Shown: positions 50,206-63,243, counted from the first letter of the stretch. The stretch: 64,000 nt of DNA from Archilochus colubris (GCA_023079485.1 CM041084.1:127407292-127471291), one strand, 5' to 3'. The notes: generated from the letters alone by a model not told the origin. Numbers and translations: made by a program.

Positions 50206-53200
50206 TTTCAAATCAATTCTTATAACTCTTTACGTATACAACTAAAATCAACTTAATTAAAGAGAAGCTTTACTGGAACCAGTCTTTAGCAGATTTCTGT
50301 AAATTGTCCAAGAAGGTTTGCACTAGCAACATATCCTCCTGCTGTTGTACTAGAGATAAGAAGAGATTTTTTTTTTACTTCCCAAACAAGGACAAACATT
50401 CATCTGAATCTCTCAGAATCCACTAGTTTTCCAATCATGCTTATAATTTACTAAAACATCAGCATATTTTTCATCATCACATCATCACATTCCTTTTTTT
50501 TTTTTTTTAGTGTGCTTGATGTACAAATGCCTATGGGCCAAAAATTGTCACAAGATTTTTGTTGTAATTCACCATTCCGATAACAAATTATATCTTAAGC
50601 TTCAGCACACACAAAATCAAACTGCAGAAAAAAAATGCAGAAATTTATATGAAATAAAAAAAAAATGTTTTAAATATCTTTCAACTGCACCATATAGAAT
50701 TAACCACCTTGTGGGGACATGTTTCATTATTTCCTCATCTTCAAGGCTGACAAATTACATCTCCCTTGTAACTCTTGTATTCCTTGGCAGATGTAGTGCA
50801 CTATATGAAAACTTACCTCACACAACCTCAAGAATAAATAATAATGCAACTAGCACATGTATTAATGTATTATGTAGTACATGAACTAAACAATTAGTTG
50901 AAAACAAATAACTTTCCACTTTCCATTAATCTATATACCCTTTACATCAGCATTATCAGTTACAAATGATACACTATCATGATGATGCATTAGCAAAGTT
51001 AAAAGCTGGAGTATAGCTCTTAGACTTGGAGACACTACTAATCAGGTATTATTAATGTCTTGAAAACAATCATGCATATGGTGGACGATTCTGCATTAAA
51101 CTGTGTGGTTAAAAGCAATTATGGGAAATATTTTGATATTTCCATGATTTGTGCCCAAAATAAAAAGCATTCACATTTCAAATGTGTGGTTTCTCAACTG
51201 AAAAAAAGGCTTTAATATATTGCAAATATACTGTGTATCTGGTCTACCAAGGTTAGTAGCATTTTAGCTAAAATAATCTTAGAGAACAACAGTAATTTGT
51301 TATCATTATCACACAAGCTCTGATGGTGACTATTAGTACTATTGTGCATCTTTAACCTCTAAGCAGTAACACTGTGATTTTAATTTTATAGCCCTTGATA
51401 AGGAAAATTTCTGTGCATGTTATTTGGAGCCATACTCAAAGTTTTAGGACCTGTTTTTGCCTCACATCTGGCAAACTTCTGCATAAACTACAGCAAGTAT
51501 GAAGTGACATGCTCCACTGCATGACTTCTCCATTGTAGACTGTATAAAACAAAGTTGTTTTCAATGTAATTAAGCAAAAATCCCTACTTTTAATAAGTTT
51601 TCAATATGATCTTAAATTGGAAGTGATTTTTTTAAGGTTTGTGTCTCTGTGTGTGCAGGAAACTCCAGCATATACACATGGATAGTTCACCATCATGAAT
51701 AACCTGGGGTGAGTTTATCACAGTTCATGTTATAGTACAGCAACACTGCCACTGTATGTGCTCCCAGTGAGACAGTGGATGGATTTCTTACGGAATTCAA
51801 AGCAGCAACATGGAGTAATTCCACTTATTTCACCCTTGTCAATCTGACAAGACTGAAATACTGGCTTGTAAAGATGACCAGTTACATTAAAGTAGACAAA
51901 CTTCCTGCTTGTTTTCAGTTTTGTGTAATAAACCAGGCACTGATCATAACCATTTCACTGTAGAAAAATGAAGTTATCTCTGATCCCCAAAAATATGCCT
52001 GTAGAAGAGTCCTTCAGGAGAGCAGCCCCATGCAGCATGGGCTGCTGTGCAGAGCCACCAACTCAAAGCCATAAGCCACCACTCCAGCACACAATACACC
52101 AGGATGTGCGGATGTGTGGATGCCCCATCCATTCCACCACTCGCTGCCCTTCCAGCTCCAAAGGCTCCAAAATTGTCTCTTGTGCCCACAGCATAGTTAT
52201 CTGCTGATATAGCTATAAACTGGGAAAGTATTCACAGCTCTGAGCTGTCTCAAATTTTCTTTGGTTATCTTGGTCCTTAACTTCCCAGTTGCTTTGCACT
52301 TGAGGTTATGCCCTGTCAAGCTGGTTTACTCACTTTTCTTCTTCTGTACTAAAATGAGAGAATGGCTTGTTTAAAAGAGTTGACAAAAAATCCTATAAAC
52401 TGAAGGAAAGATAAACTAAAAAAAAACAAACAAAAACCTACCTCAATATATTCATATAAAGAATGAGCTCTATATCATGAGAAAGAGAAAAGTGACAGCA
52501 TTTCCTTATTGATTCATGTTGCTGCCATTGCTGAAATGTGAATAAAAGATGGAGTTTGTTTACTAAGGTCTATTCGAAACTTTACTGCTAGCCTAATACC
52601 TAATAACTGTATTAAAAAACTCAGATGAGTAGAGGCAGAGAGCCTGAGAGGCAGCTTCTTAATAAGGGAAGAGCTGCCACAGGGCAGTATAATCCACCCT
52701 GAACAGATCAAATGTATATCCAGCACTCTGGCTGAAAAGTGACACTGATGTCACATTTTTTCACTGTCAAAAGTCAAAATTAATTTTGTGTCTAAATTCT
52801 GTAAGTTTAGGTTCAGTGTTTTACTTGCAACACCAAGGATTATACTAGGTTAAGGGAAAGCACCAATTGACCCTCTTTATGGAACTTTTTATGCCCCAGC
52901 CAAAGAAAAGGCTTCCCAGCACAGACCCTGACTCTTCCAGTTCTTTCCTATTCAGAGATGGGCAGACAAATTTATTTTTGTTAATATCCAGTTAGGATTC
53001 AATCAACAAAAGGAACTTATTTGTTGAATTAGTTACTATCATCTTAAAATCATCACATTTCTGGGTAGAACCACAGAAATGCTATTTGCTGTATATGTGT
53101 AATGTTATTAAGCATAATTAAAGCTGAAAGCCGTGGAACCACACTCAATGCTACTGCAAGACTACAGAACATTTCTGTGGCCAACACAATAAAGTACCAT

Positions 53201-56200
53201 ATGCTGAAGACATCAGCAGCCAAGAAGTAATGCAGTTAGTAGCCTAAACTACAGCATGCTCTGGGCCAGTATCTGTGCAAATATTTCAGAAATGAGTAAT
53301 GAATAATTATTCTGAGAAGCAGCTAAGCCACTGCAAACATCATCATTTTCATATATGCAGACTGCCAAAAACTAAACACAAACTTTGGAGGAGAACAAAA
53401 CCTCTCTTTTTATGGGTGCAAAATTTTACAGTATCTCCCTGTTTGAGGCATCTCAAAGATATCATCTCTAGCTAAAGTATTCACCTCTTGACTTTTCTAG
53501 AAGCCTTGCTGTGATTTTTTCAGGCACTAAGTCACACGGAATATTCTATGTTCCCTTTGTACACTTCAGAAGGAGACAACAAAAGGTTTTTTTTTTCCCT
53601 TGCATTATGTTTTATTCATAACCACTGAAAAGAAAAATAGAAACTATGGTGAGAGTCACTCTGTAGACTTGTCTCTATTAGAAAATTGAATCAGAAGTGT
53701 AAACGGTTTTAAATGCAGACACCCAGGGCCAGCACTGGAACAGAACAAGAACTAATGAAGACCTGGAAAAGCTAGTTCCAGCACAATTTTAAAAAATACA
53801 ACCAAAATGAGATCTGATTTGTACCAGGGTTGCCACAAGAATAATTCACTCATGAAAGAGGTATGGGCTATCTCTGAGACAAAAAGAATACCTTTAGGCT
53901 TCATTAGACTCCAGAAGAGCCACCATCCACAGAATGCATCCCCATAAATAGTCAAGAAACACACTCTCTAAAGAAGCTGTTACCTGACCAGTTCCCATTC
54001 CTCTAGCTCCACAAAAATTCCACCAATTCTCTGAGTGAAAGGGAAGAGGAAATCTAGCTGAAAGGTATCATAGGGGTTACAAAGACCAGCTTCTACAGAG
54101 ATCAACCACTGACTGAGAAAAAAATATAAAGGTTATGAGATGTTCAGGCAATTTATCAACATTTATATTACACTACTGGTATAAACTTACCATGAATATA
54201 TTGTTGCTATGGTAAGGAGGGCTACAGAAAAACCTGTGCATAAATAAAACTGAATAGCATTTAAAAGAAAATTTTTACCTAGCATCTTTCTTCTGTTTGA
54301 TTCCGTTAAGCAACATTTGTGAACTTCTCACTAGGTTTTTTCCTTTCAAGAGAGGGGAGAGCATCCACTATTCTCCACTGTGTGTGGGCCATGAAAAAGA
54401 TCATTCACATTCCTTTAAATACCACAAAACAAAACAGATAAGAAAACCCAATGAGCTAATATTTAGATAAATACTATTACAATTATGTCATGTACTTCTT
54501 CATATCAAATGAATTGTAGCCTCAGAATGTTAATAAAAACCATAATATTTGCATCCCTAGTTCACTCTGTTTAAAACAAAGATGATGGATAGCAGGAGTC
54601 CAATGTATTTCATGCACACTACTTACCCACTTTAAAAGCTGGGGCAGAAAGACAGCAAGGAAAGCAACAGGGGCCTGATCCTGTTCTCACCAGAGAAAAT
54701 GGGAAGTTTGACCTTAGCTATAAAGCACCGGGTTATGACTTTGGTTTGCTGGCAGAACAGTATGTGAATTTTTGTATTTTCATTTCTGGCTGAAACACAG
54801 TCATTTGCCGCCCTCTAGAAGCAGACTGATGCATATACTTGGTTTTCTTCAAGACAGACCTGTTCCCAGGTGTAATTTTTAAAATGTATTTAACAACAAT
54901 GCAGAACAAAGCCAAAGGACCAGAGAGATGTGATGAACTATAAGATACCAAGCACTTTGAAGTGTTCTATAAATTCACAGTCATTTTGTAACAAGAATGA
55001 TACATCTGCAGGAAACGTGGAATGGTCTCATGTATTGCTATTGAGTTTATCAGAGTTACCTTCTAAGGGGAAATTAACTCATATTATTTCTCTTCCCTGT
55101 TCAATAAAACTGAAAATTAGAAAAAGAGGATTATGACTGCTTCTTTTAAAGCCCAGCCCTCACCATACTGATACAGGCCACAGAGAGGAAGGGAGATTTA
55201 TCAAGTTACACTGAAAAAAATAACAAAATTAATGACTAAGTTTCAATTATATGCAATGTTTTAAAAGTTATATTTTTTCTTCCTCCAAAAGTTGTTGCAA
55301 TCTCATTTACTAATAGTGACTATTTGCTTATCAAGTTTTTAGACATTTTTGTTCAATTTTACTTCCATTTTATTAGTGAAAAAAAAGGTCAGAAAATGCT
55401 GGGAAGTGTAGGGTTTCCAGAGCTCTCCAATGATCTAGCAATGGTTAATGAAATTTCCTTTAATTTTTTTTTTAAAAAGACAATCCTCAAACCTTCTGAC
55501 ATCAGCTCCAAGCCTACAGCAAAAAATCTAGGTAAGAAAGCAATGAGTAAGATTCAAATATCATTTACAATTCAGTTATCATCACATATTGCAATTAGAT
55601 GACAAGTATACAGTTTTCTTAGGCAATCTTTTTTCTTTTAATTATACTCCCATCACAAGTGGATTTTATGGATGAAATATTCAGAAGCAAAAATATTGTT
55701 CTAGCCCTATTCTACAAAGTGCCAAATGGCATTTATTTCAACCTCACACTGTGCTTATTACTACATTATGGTCCCCAAAGTGACCAAGGACTTGCATAAC
55801 AAATCTTAAACAGCTGAAAGGTTCTTGATTCCCCTTACACCAGACTAAAAAAATACCAGGAAAACAGCCCACCTAAGAACATTTGTGCTAAGCTACCAAA
55901 AATCTGATGTATTTATTCATATTTGCCAGACATTTTAAAATATCATCTTACTTCTTCTCACAATACTTTGGCAACAAATGGGCTTGCAACTCTGTACTCA
56001 GGAGAATCAAACTGAATGAGCTCATTGTGCCATATACCATTTTATGGACAGATACAACCTCGTCAATAATAAGATATTGGCTTGTGAAATGTATTTCTGA
56101 TGTTTCATTTAAATGTCAATACTTAATTTATTAGTAATGCTAATGTTACACACTTCCCAGGATGAGACTGAATCTTTGAAAAGTGCAAATCAAGGATTCA

Positions 56201-58934
56201 ATAATTCATATTAAATATGCTCTCCTCCTAATCAAATCTATGCTATTTTTGCTTTTAATTGAATTATCCAAAATCAAAGCTTGTTTTAAACTGAGGTAGA
56301 CAGCAAGGTCAAGACCAATTGTCCAAGAATTTAAACAGCCCTTCTGTGAATAAAAAATAGTTGTAAAGTCTTCCAAAGGACAGGACAAAGAGAGAGTTTA
56401 ATCACTGATTATTTGAGTCAACTGCAAGGTCAGTAAATGTATATCTACTCCCACACTGAAACACAAGCAGAAGGTGGGTCATGCACATGTCAGGCCCTGA
56501 GCATACCAATAAACACCAGTGTAAGGTTAAGTATGTTAAATACCCACAAAGAATGTCAAGCCAGGAACTCCAAAAGTTTTCTCAGCTTGCAGACTGCAGA
56601 GTTTTCAGTTAAATAAAGCATGAAATGGATGCCACCAAGTGGTAGCTGCTATCATATACCAGTATCTTCAGCATGATCTCACTTCAGGCTGCCACTTCAG
56701 CTGCAGAAAATATTCTTGGTACAGCAGTTTGTTGAGAACTGCTATTGTGAAATGAGGGAAACAATTTGCTAAGGATAAAATTTGGTTCCTCCTGCTAATG
56801 ACAGAACTGTCATGGACTTATATTACACTAATATCAGCTTCCTTCTGAACATTTATAATGTATTTCAAATCTTCTGAGAAAATCCAAGACGAGATCTGCA
56901 AGACAATATCTGCAGTTCCTGTAGACAGCAAACCTGCAAGAGAGCTCCTGGGTGCACCTGGAAGAGACCTGAGCATAAAGGACTATTTCTGTACACCTAC
57001 ACTGCTAAATATCATAAGGACATGAGACAAAACCAAGTATCCCTTAACTGGGTTATCACTCCCCTACATACGAATTGGTCTCTCTCAGAGTAAGTACAGG
57101 CACAGTGCTGGGAACAATTTGCTCCAGGGAATGATCACAAAAAGCAATTGCTTGAACCTGCACTAGGTCTGCTGCGTGCACTCTCCAATTGACTCCCTCT
57201 GTTCTCCACCATCCTTCAACATAATTACATCAAATTTTGCCCCTCAAATATCTCATAAACTGCATCCCAGGACGTATATAGCCTCAGTTCCATGCTAGAA
57301 AAACACCCAGGAGGGCTATTCCATGCCTTTGCATTATTGCAGCTGCAGCAGCACTGCAGGAGATGACACATGGAGGCAGGCAGTGGGGATGCAGCCAAAC
57401 TGCTCTACTGCCAGTGCTGAGTTAGTATTTACAGTGAATACATAGGAAAAGTCCTGCCATTTGGTGTTGGGATCTCTGGGAAGCCATTGCTTACAGGAGA
57501 AGCAATTTAGAAACATGCTCAGTCTGCAGTCTCATTCTTGAAGAGCAGGATAACCATTCTTCAGGAATCCTGTCACAACTACCTGTATGAATCTGGCCTG
57601 GTTGACATGGAGAAGCTTCCATCAAATATATTGCACATGGTATGTGTTGCAGATGCCTATTCCAAACACATGAGCTCCATCCATCTCACCACTCTTCCAA
57701 CCTCACCCACTTCAGTCATGCAGGATCAGGGAGAAATTCTCTGCTGGCTGAATGGGACAACAAAGAAATCTGTAATCTCTGATCTGCTTCCCGGGCAGCA
57801 AAGTGACTTGCCACCAATTTTATATTTTAATAACTATGAAATTTAAAAAAGAACAATTCTGACTTGCTTGTTCTTGTTGACTCACAGTCATTTTGTTAAT
57901 AAAATATGTCTGGAAAAATAATTATTTACTAATTAAAGTTCTGTAATGTGCTGATAATAAAAATATCTACTTAGTTAATGAGTGTATTATCACAGGTATC
58001 TCAGAGTAAAAGGCAGATTAGATTGCTTCTGGCCCCATCCTTAGGGAAATGGCAAAACAGCCTGGCTTAATTGCCTACCTTCATCAGTCAGAGCCCTGGC
58101 AAGTGCGTTGCTTCAGTGCTAGGACCACTAAAGGAATGAGGGATGGTGCAGCAGTAGGAGTAGTAGGTCCATTCTCCAAATCTTCCTTTCCTCATCATCC
58201 ATACACTAATTCTGAGTAATTTTTTCCCTTCTTACTAAAGATTGCCATGTAGAGGTGCAAAATTAGTCTCCTTCAAAAAGTCTCCTCTGTGTTCACAATG
58301 TGCCTACACAGTTTAGGAACCTTAAGCAGGTTCCAGTAAAGTATTTTTACAATCTAGGATTCCTCAGCAACAGCTGGAGTATGACTGCCTGACACTAATG
58401 AATAAAAAACAGTCAGAATCATCAAGACAGTGGATCTAGGGATCAGATGTTTTCCAATACCTTCCCTAGCATATGAATTAGTACTCACTTCGTAGAACTG
58501 AGATTATGGTCTGCATCACAACAAATGTGAGTATCAGCCATGATAAAACAATGTCAACTGAGAACATCTCTTTATTTCTAAGCAGTAGGTCTTAGACATA
58601 ACCCAGACACAATGTGGATTAGCTACACTGGGGAAACAACTCAGAGCAACAGGGTCCTATTAAAAAATGAGAGTTTGCAAGAAACAAGTCTGAAAGTATA
58701 CAGGGTATAAAAAATGTTGCAGTAAGACTGAGACAAAACCACACTTTCTGACAGATCACTGAAAACAAGAGATCTCAAAAAGACTTGTATAGCAGCATGT
58801 TCCAGACATATCATGCTTTTCACCCTTGAATTCAGGTTGCATGAACATAGAAGTAGAAATACTTACAAAGTTAAGCAAGGAAGCAAACAAAAGAACTCCT
58901 GTTAGTTTATAAAATACGTAAGACCCATAAAAGC
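50206..58934. other. Non-coding stretch
   Basis: Nearly 9 kb with no supported exon, RNA gene or transposon. It is AT-rich with T and A runs (for example 50490-50510). The interval 51,000-51,400 has several ATTA/TAAT words. An open frame of 102 codons (57538-57846, plus) has no recognisable domain. Confidence 0.5.
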
Positions 58935-59000
58935 ATGAGTCTCTGTCCCAGACAAGATCAAAGGTCCCACTAGCCCAGCATCCTACCTCTGGCAGTGGCC
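58935..59000 (-). mobile_element. Possible old CR1 3' fragment
   Basis: A short match to a sauropsid CR1 3' region: GACAAGATCAAAGGTCCCACTAGCCCAGCATCCTACCTCTGGCAGTGGCCAAAG. The words CAAAGGTCC, CTAGCCCAG.ATCCT and CAGTGGCCAA are kept. It is only about 65 bp, so confidence is limited. Confidence 0.45.
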
Positions 59001-62000
59001 AAAGCTCTTTTAAAGAACTAAGAACACAACATGCAAATGCATAAATCATCAGGAGGCTTCTGCACACCAACTAATACTGACAAAATGGATGGCAGAAGGT
59101 TATACCAGCCATTGGGGATTAGCCCGAGGAAACAGTGTTTTACTGTTTTTCCAATTATGTTGTCAATTTTGTCTCTAGCAAACTACCTGATTTTTAATTA
59201 AGGTATCTGGAACTTGTGCATCAGGAAAGGACAGTTCTCACAAACAGCTTCTTAAGAAACCACAGAGCTAGGAAGAAGAGGTGGTTTAATTCCTGCGTTA
59301 AGTAAGGGAACTGCAAACTTGAAGAAATAAAAAAACAGGAAGAGTGAAACCATTGCAGCAACAGCAGAACATGTTTGAAATTATTAAATCTCAAAGAATG
59401 ATCCCCAATCCACTATGAGCTAAACTCATATGCTAAAATTAATATTGATTGACATCCAAGATCTACAGCGACTGCCTTTATCTATATACAATAGGATCTG
59501 ATCACATGGGAGGATGTGAAAATGCAAAAGTATTTTTAAAAAGTTTAAAGTTTGTGAAAAACATTCTGTAGTTACAAAACACACTAAGAGACAAGAAGTA
59601 GTCCAGCTTGTAGGTAGCTCATCAATTACATTCAGAGATTTAATCATGAAAACTGTAGTATATGGATGAACCTGTAGACCTGTATGCATCAGTTTGTATT
59701 TACTAATAAATACATAAATATTTAAAACATAAGTACTATAAATTAACATCATTTAACTGAAATGAAAGTGACTGAATATTCTGTTGGTATTTTACACATA
59801 TATCTAGGACAAACACACTGAGAAAATATGAAATTCCAACACAGAAAAAAACGCTACCAGTGGCTAAAGTGTTCCCTAAATGTTATCAAAGAAATTCTAT
59901 CCCAGTCCATATTCTTGAAGTTGCCACAGACTCATCCATACCTTGGTTTTTCTATACAGCAATGACAGCCAATTATTCACCACTGCTGAAAACTTTTATG
60001 GTTTAATTCTGTTGTTCAATACAGCAGCACAGAGAATGTACTCAAGTTCAGCTGAGTCAAGAGGACTCTGTTGCTTATAGTCTGGAGGAATATTGGAAAA
60101 CACTGACAATTGGATATTTCAGAGATTTCTTATCTTCAGAATTCGTCATTTATAAGATGTCATCATCTTTAGTATGTTATTCTGGAAACTTACTTAGAGG
60201 TAATGAGCAGGAAATTTGGCATTACTTTCAACATCATTCTCTATAATTATTTCTAAATCATAGTACAAAAATATTTTTCCACTCCATGATTTATGCAGCT
60301 TGTGCTCTTGTACACTTTCTGATGACTCAAAATTTCAACAGGCCCTCATAACATTATTTTCCATTTTCTATGTGCAGCTGGAGCTGGTGGGCCATACGTT
60401 CCAGGACTATCTGTGGCATCACATTAAGTCAAGTCATGTGCAAAATCAGCATGTACATATTAAGTTTTTTAATGTTGATGCCAAGCTCAGTACTTCAGGA
60501 CTGAAGTATATTTATTTTGCAATAGCTGAAGATGAGCTGTCATTCCTCTTTTGTATCTTATTTCAGTGACAACTACTTCTTTGATTTTAATCACAAGTAA
60601 CTTTTCCTTATTTTCAAAGTCTTTCACCCTCTTAATTGTCAGTCTCTGATTTTCATTGGCCCATAATTTGAAGCAAATAACTTTGTACTTCTTACAATGT
60701 TTATATAGCACCTCATACAGCACCATTCTGCTGTTTATTAGGAATTATTTAGTATTATGGTATTTGTTTTGCTTTAACTTTCTTGGGTGACCACATCTAA
60801 AAACGCTTTGAGTAGCACAATAGATGTTTTCAGCTTTCAGAGTTCTTAACACTACAGAAATGTGTTACATCTTGTGAGCTAGAGATCCTGCTGGAGCACT
60901 GGACCTGTGATGAAACAAGAGCACTGCAGACGACCAGGAGATTGTCCAAAGAACACATCAAGGACAATGATTTTTAATTGAGCACTTAAGAGCAGGATAG
61001 TATGTGAACACAAAAGCAGTGAAAAAAAACATATAGAAGCATAAGCCTGGCTCTGGTATGTCAGTTGTTTGCATCTAGGATAATGTGCTTAGACTTAATC
61101 TGAGCTGCGTAGAGGAATCAAGACTAAAATGGAATTTTAGTCTTTGAAAGTGTATAAGGTAAACAATGTGCAAACAGTCTGACCTACATAATTGAAAGGG
61201 AATTTTGGTGAAACGTTTGGGGAAAGATTTAGGGAAAAAATTGCCCCCCAAAAAATCCACCCAGAGATGGATCATATTGCACCTGAATAACAAGCAGTGT
61301 GGCGTGGTAGAGAGACAGATGATAGAGCTGTAATTCAGTGTTAATTGTGTGTAATGAGTAAGGCTTAAGAGTGATAAACCCGTGTATTGCTATGGGGTAA
61401 GGAATTACAAAATTGCACATTTAAATAGAGATGTCATTATTAGCTAGGTCATCTGATTTTTTAGATTATTAATGGTGGGTTGATTTAACAATAAACACTC
61501 TAGCCTCTCATCTCAAGCCTGCAGTCAAAAGAAAACCTTAGGTAAAGCATTGATCCCTCACACTTGCATCCTCTGAAGGGCATTTTGGGATTAGATGCAT
61601 TAGTCTGTGAAGTCCTTGAGGGCTGCAAAACTTTAGGGTGAGTTTTACCACTGATTCCGTAAATTTTCCTTAAGGAAAAATAGCACCATTTCATTTTACC
61701 TTAGCTGGTGCAAACCACTAAACAGATCTAAAGAAGTCCTCAATATTTGGAGAGTGTCTTGCCTTAGATTAATTAAAGCTTCATTTTAAGGGATTAAAAT
61801 AATGTATTTTTAACAGAAAAAAAAATTATGACAAGTTAAAAGCGAAATCTTTACCAAAACAGATTATATTCACATGCTTGGGCAAGCCTATAAAATTTTC
61901 TTGTGCATGCTAACACTTGACTAAGCACTTAGCTCTCATGAACTGCTGTGTTTTCCAGTGGGTTTGCACAAAACACAGCACAGTTCCTACCTTCCCTCCT

Positions 62001-62140
62001 TGAAAAGCTGCTTCTGCATTTGTGCTGCCCAGCACCTGCTGGGACTTTGCCAGCTGCAGCATTCTTCAGTGCTGAGGGAGGGTGATGCCCTCACAGTCCC
62101 TAAAACACATTCCCAAAACATTATCTTCACAGAGAGGGCT
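59001..62140. other. Non-coding stretch
   Basis: No gene or repeat recognised. A perfect 16-bp palindrome TTTTCCTTAAGGAAAA lies at 61664-61679. The base composition shifts toward G+C only after about 62,700. Confidence 0.55.
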
Positions 62141-62160
62141 TTTTGAGGTGGTTTTTTAGA

Positions 62161-62203
62161 GTGTTTTGTGAGGGGGTGTTTTGTGTGAGGGGAGTGTTTT
62201 GTG
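62161..62203. repeat. Three GTGTTTTGTG words in G/T-rich DNA
   Basis: GTGTTTTGTG occurs at 62161, 62176 and 62194, separated by runs of G. It is a loose tandem array of 15- and 18-bp spacing that opens the low-complexity upstream zone of the CpG island. Confidence 0.7.
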
Positions 62204-62388
62204 TTTCCCCTTTTTTAAAAGCACTTTCTGGCTGCTTCACGGGTTTTCTCCCAATAGCTGCACAACCCCACCAGCTTTCCCACACAGGTAGCAGACCAGT
62301 GAGCTGCTTCCCTTGGTATTGCTTTCCATGTGCCAAACTTGGCCAAAAAAAAACGAAAATGAAAAATGAAACCATGAAAAAGGAGAGT

Positions 62389-62615
62389 GAGAGGGGGAAG
62401 GAGAGGGAGAGGGAGAGGGAGAGGGAGAGGGAGAGGGAGAGGGAGAGGGAGAGGGAGAGGGAGAGGGAGAGGGAGAGGGGAGAGGGAGGGAAGAGAAGAG
62501 AGAAGAGAGAAGAGAGAAGAGAGAAGAGAGAAGAGAGAAGAGAGAAGAGAGAAGAGAGAAGAGAGAAGAGAGAAGAGAGAAGAGAGAAGAGAGAAGAGAG
62601 AAGAGAGGAAGGGAA
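62389..62615. repeat. 227-bp polypurine tract (hexamer + heptamer arrays)
   Basis: Every base from 62389 to 62615 is A or G. It contains 13 units of GAGAGG (62401-62478), a short transition, and 15 exact units of AGAGAAG (62499-62603). Long polypurine mirror-like repeats can adopt triplex (H-DNA) structure and often mutate in length. The tract sits roughly 600 bp upstream of the candidate first exon. All long frames across it are artefacts of the repeat (RE- or SL-rich). Confidence 0.95.
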
Positions 62616-62653
62616 TGGGGAAGAAAGTAACCACAAGTTTTCTCAGCTTTTAT

Positions 62654-62713
62654 GGTTGGTTGGTTGGTTGGTTGGTTGTTTTTTTATGAGACAGGTTTGT
62701 TTTTTTATGAGAC
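62654..62713. repeat. (GGTT)6 followed by a 21-bp tandem duplication
   Basis: Six GGTT units (62654-62677) run directly into two copies of GTTTTTTTATGAGAC, starting at 62678 and 62699. The pair marks the edge between the polypurine tract and the CpG island. Confidence 0.9.
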
Positions 62714-62915
62714 TGCTTTCTGCCCGCGGGCCGGGCATGGCCCTAGCACTGCACTTCTCCTGGGACATCTATCTGGGAAAGGCGAGTCCTCAGCACCTGC
62801 CCCTCGGCGGGCTCGGAGCCAAACCGCCCGTGGGCCAGCGAGAGGGCGAGGGTGTTCCAAGGGCGGGAGGGGCGAGCGAGCCTCTCCCCGAGGGCCCCCC
62901 GCGCCCCAAGAGGCA

Positions 62916-63100
62916 CGGGCCGTACGGAACCGTTTCACCTCACGGTTCCCCACGGGCCGTACGGAACCGTTTCACCGCACGGTTCCCCACGGGCCGTACG
63001 GAACCGTTTCACCTCACGGTTCCCCACGGGCCGTACGGGACCGCTTCCCACCATGGATCCCTACGGACCCTACGGGACCGCTTCGCCACACGAATCCCCA
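62916..63100. repeat. 37-bp minisatellite, 5 units, hairpin-forming
   Basis: Five head-to-tail 37-bp units start at 62916, 62953, 62990, 63027 and 63064. Units 1-3 are almost identical and units 4-5 have diverged. In units 1-3 the perfect arms GGAACCGT and ACGGTTCC flank an 8-nt loop (unit 1: 62926-62933 and 62942-62949). The palindrome CCGTACGG lies just before and overlaps the first arm, and it is kept in unit 4. Since 37 is not a multiple of three, the array reads openly in all frames without being coding. Confidence 0.95.
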
Positions 63101-63116
63101 CGGGCCGGGCCGGGCC

Positions 63117-63149
63117 GGGGCGGGGCCCAGGCGGGCGGCGGGCGGGGGG
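63117..63149 (+). promoter_or_regulatory. GC box and G-quadruplex-capable block
   Basis: Five G-runs of three or more (63117-63120, 63122-63125, 63133-63135, 63140-63142, 63144-63149) with short loops meet the usual G-quadruplex pattern. GGGGCGGGGCC at 63117-63127 is a classic Sp1-type GC box. It lies within 100 bp of the candidate ATG. Confidence 0.6.
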
Positions 63150-63162
63150 TGTCCATGGAAAC
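63149..63162 (+). promoter_or_regulatory. RFX X-box-like site
   Basis: GTGTCCATGGAAAC resembles the inverted-repeat X-box bound by RFX factors (GTNRCC, 0-3 bases, RGYAAC). It has two mismatches from that strict form, but its GGAAAC right half is common in known sites. It is about 50 bp upstream of the candidate ATG, where X-boxes sit in many cilium-gene promoters. The functional role is inferred. Confidence 0.4.
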
Positions 63163-63211
63163 CGAGCGAACGCGGAGCACCGCCCCCCTTCCCTCCTCTA
63201 CCGCCGACGCC

Positions 63212-63243
63212 ATGATGCTGCTGGGCCGCGGGCTGGACGCCAG
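63212..63243 (+). CDS. Candidate first coding exon of an unidentified gene
   Basis: ATG at 63212 has G at -3 (GACGCCATGA) and is followed at once by a second ATG. It encodes MMLLGRGLDA plus two bases of the next codon, up to CAG|GTAACG, a possible phase-2 splice donor. If this donor is not used the frame stops at TAA (63245-63247), giving an 11-codon upstream frame instead. A second donor-like GTGAGG at 63255 would place that stop in the mRNA. The donor lacks G at +5, which weakens it. I do not recognise the peptide. The CpG island and X-box-like site upstream support a real promoter. The remaining exons would lie beyond 64,000. Confidence 0.4.

Noticed and set aside
57538..57846. 102-codon plus-strand frame with fairly even composition
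   Set aside because: Looked at as a possible exon, but no recognisable family, no flanking splice logic and no promoter nearby.
61664..61679. 16-bp palindrome TTTTCCTTAAGGAAAA
   Set aside because: Perfect but isolated. One such palindrome in 64 kb of AT-rich DNA is not strong evidence of function.
62127..62636. 169- and 139-codon minus-strand frames rich in L, S, F and P
   Set aside because: Direct translation of the CT-rich complement of the purine arrays. No coding signature.
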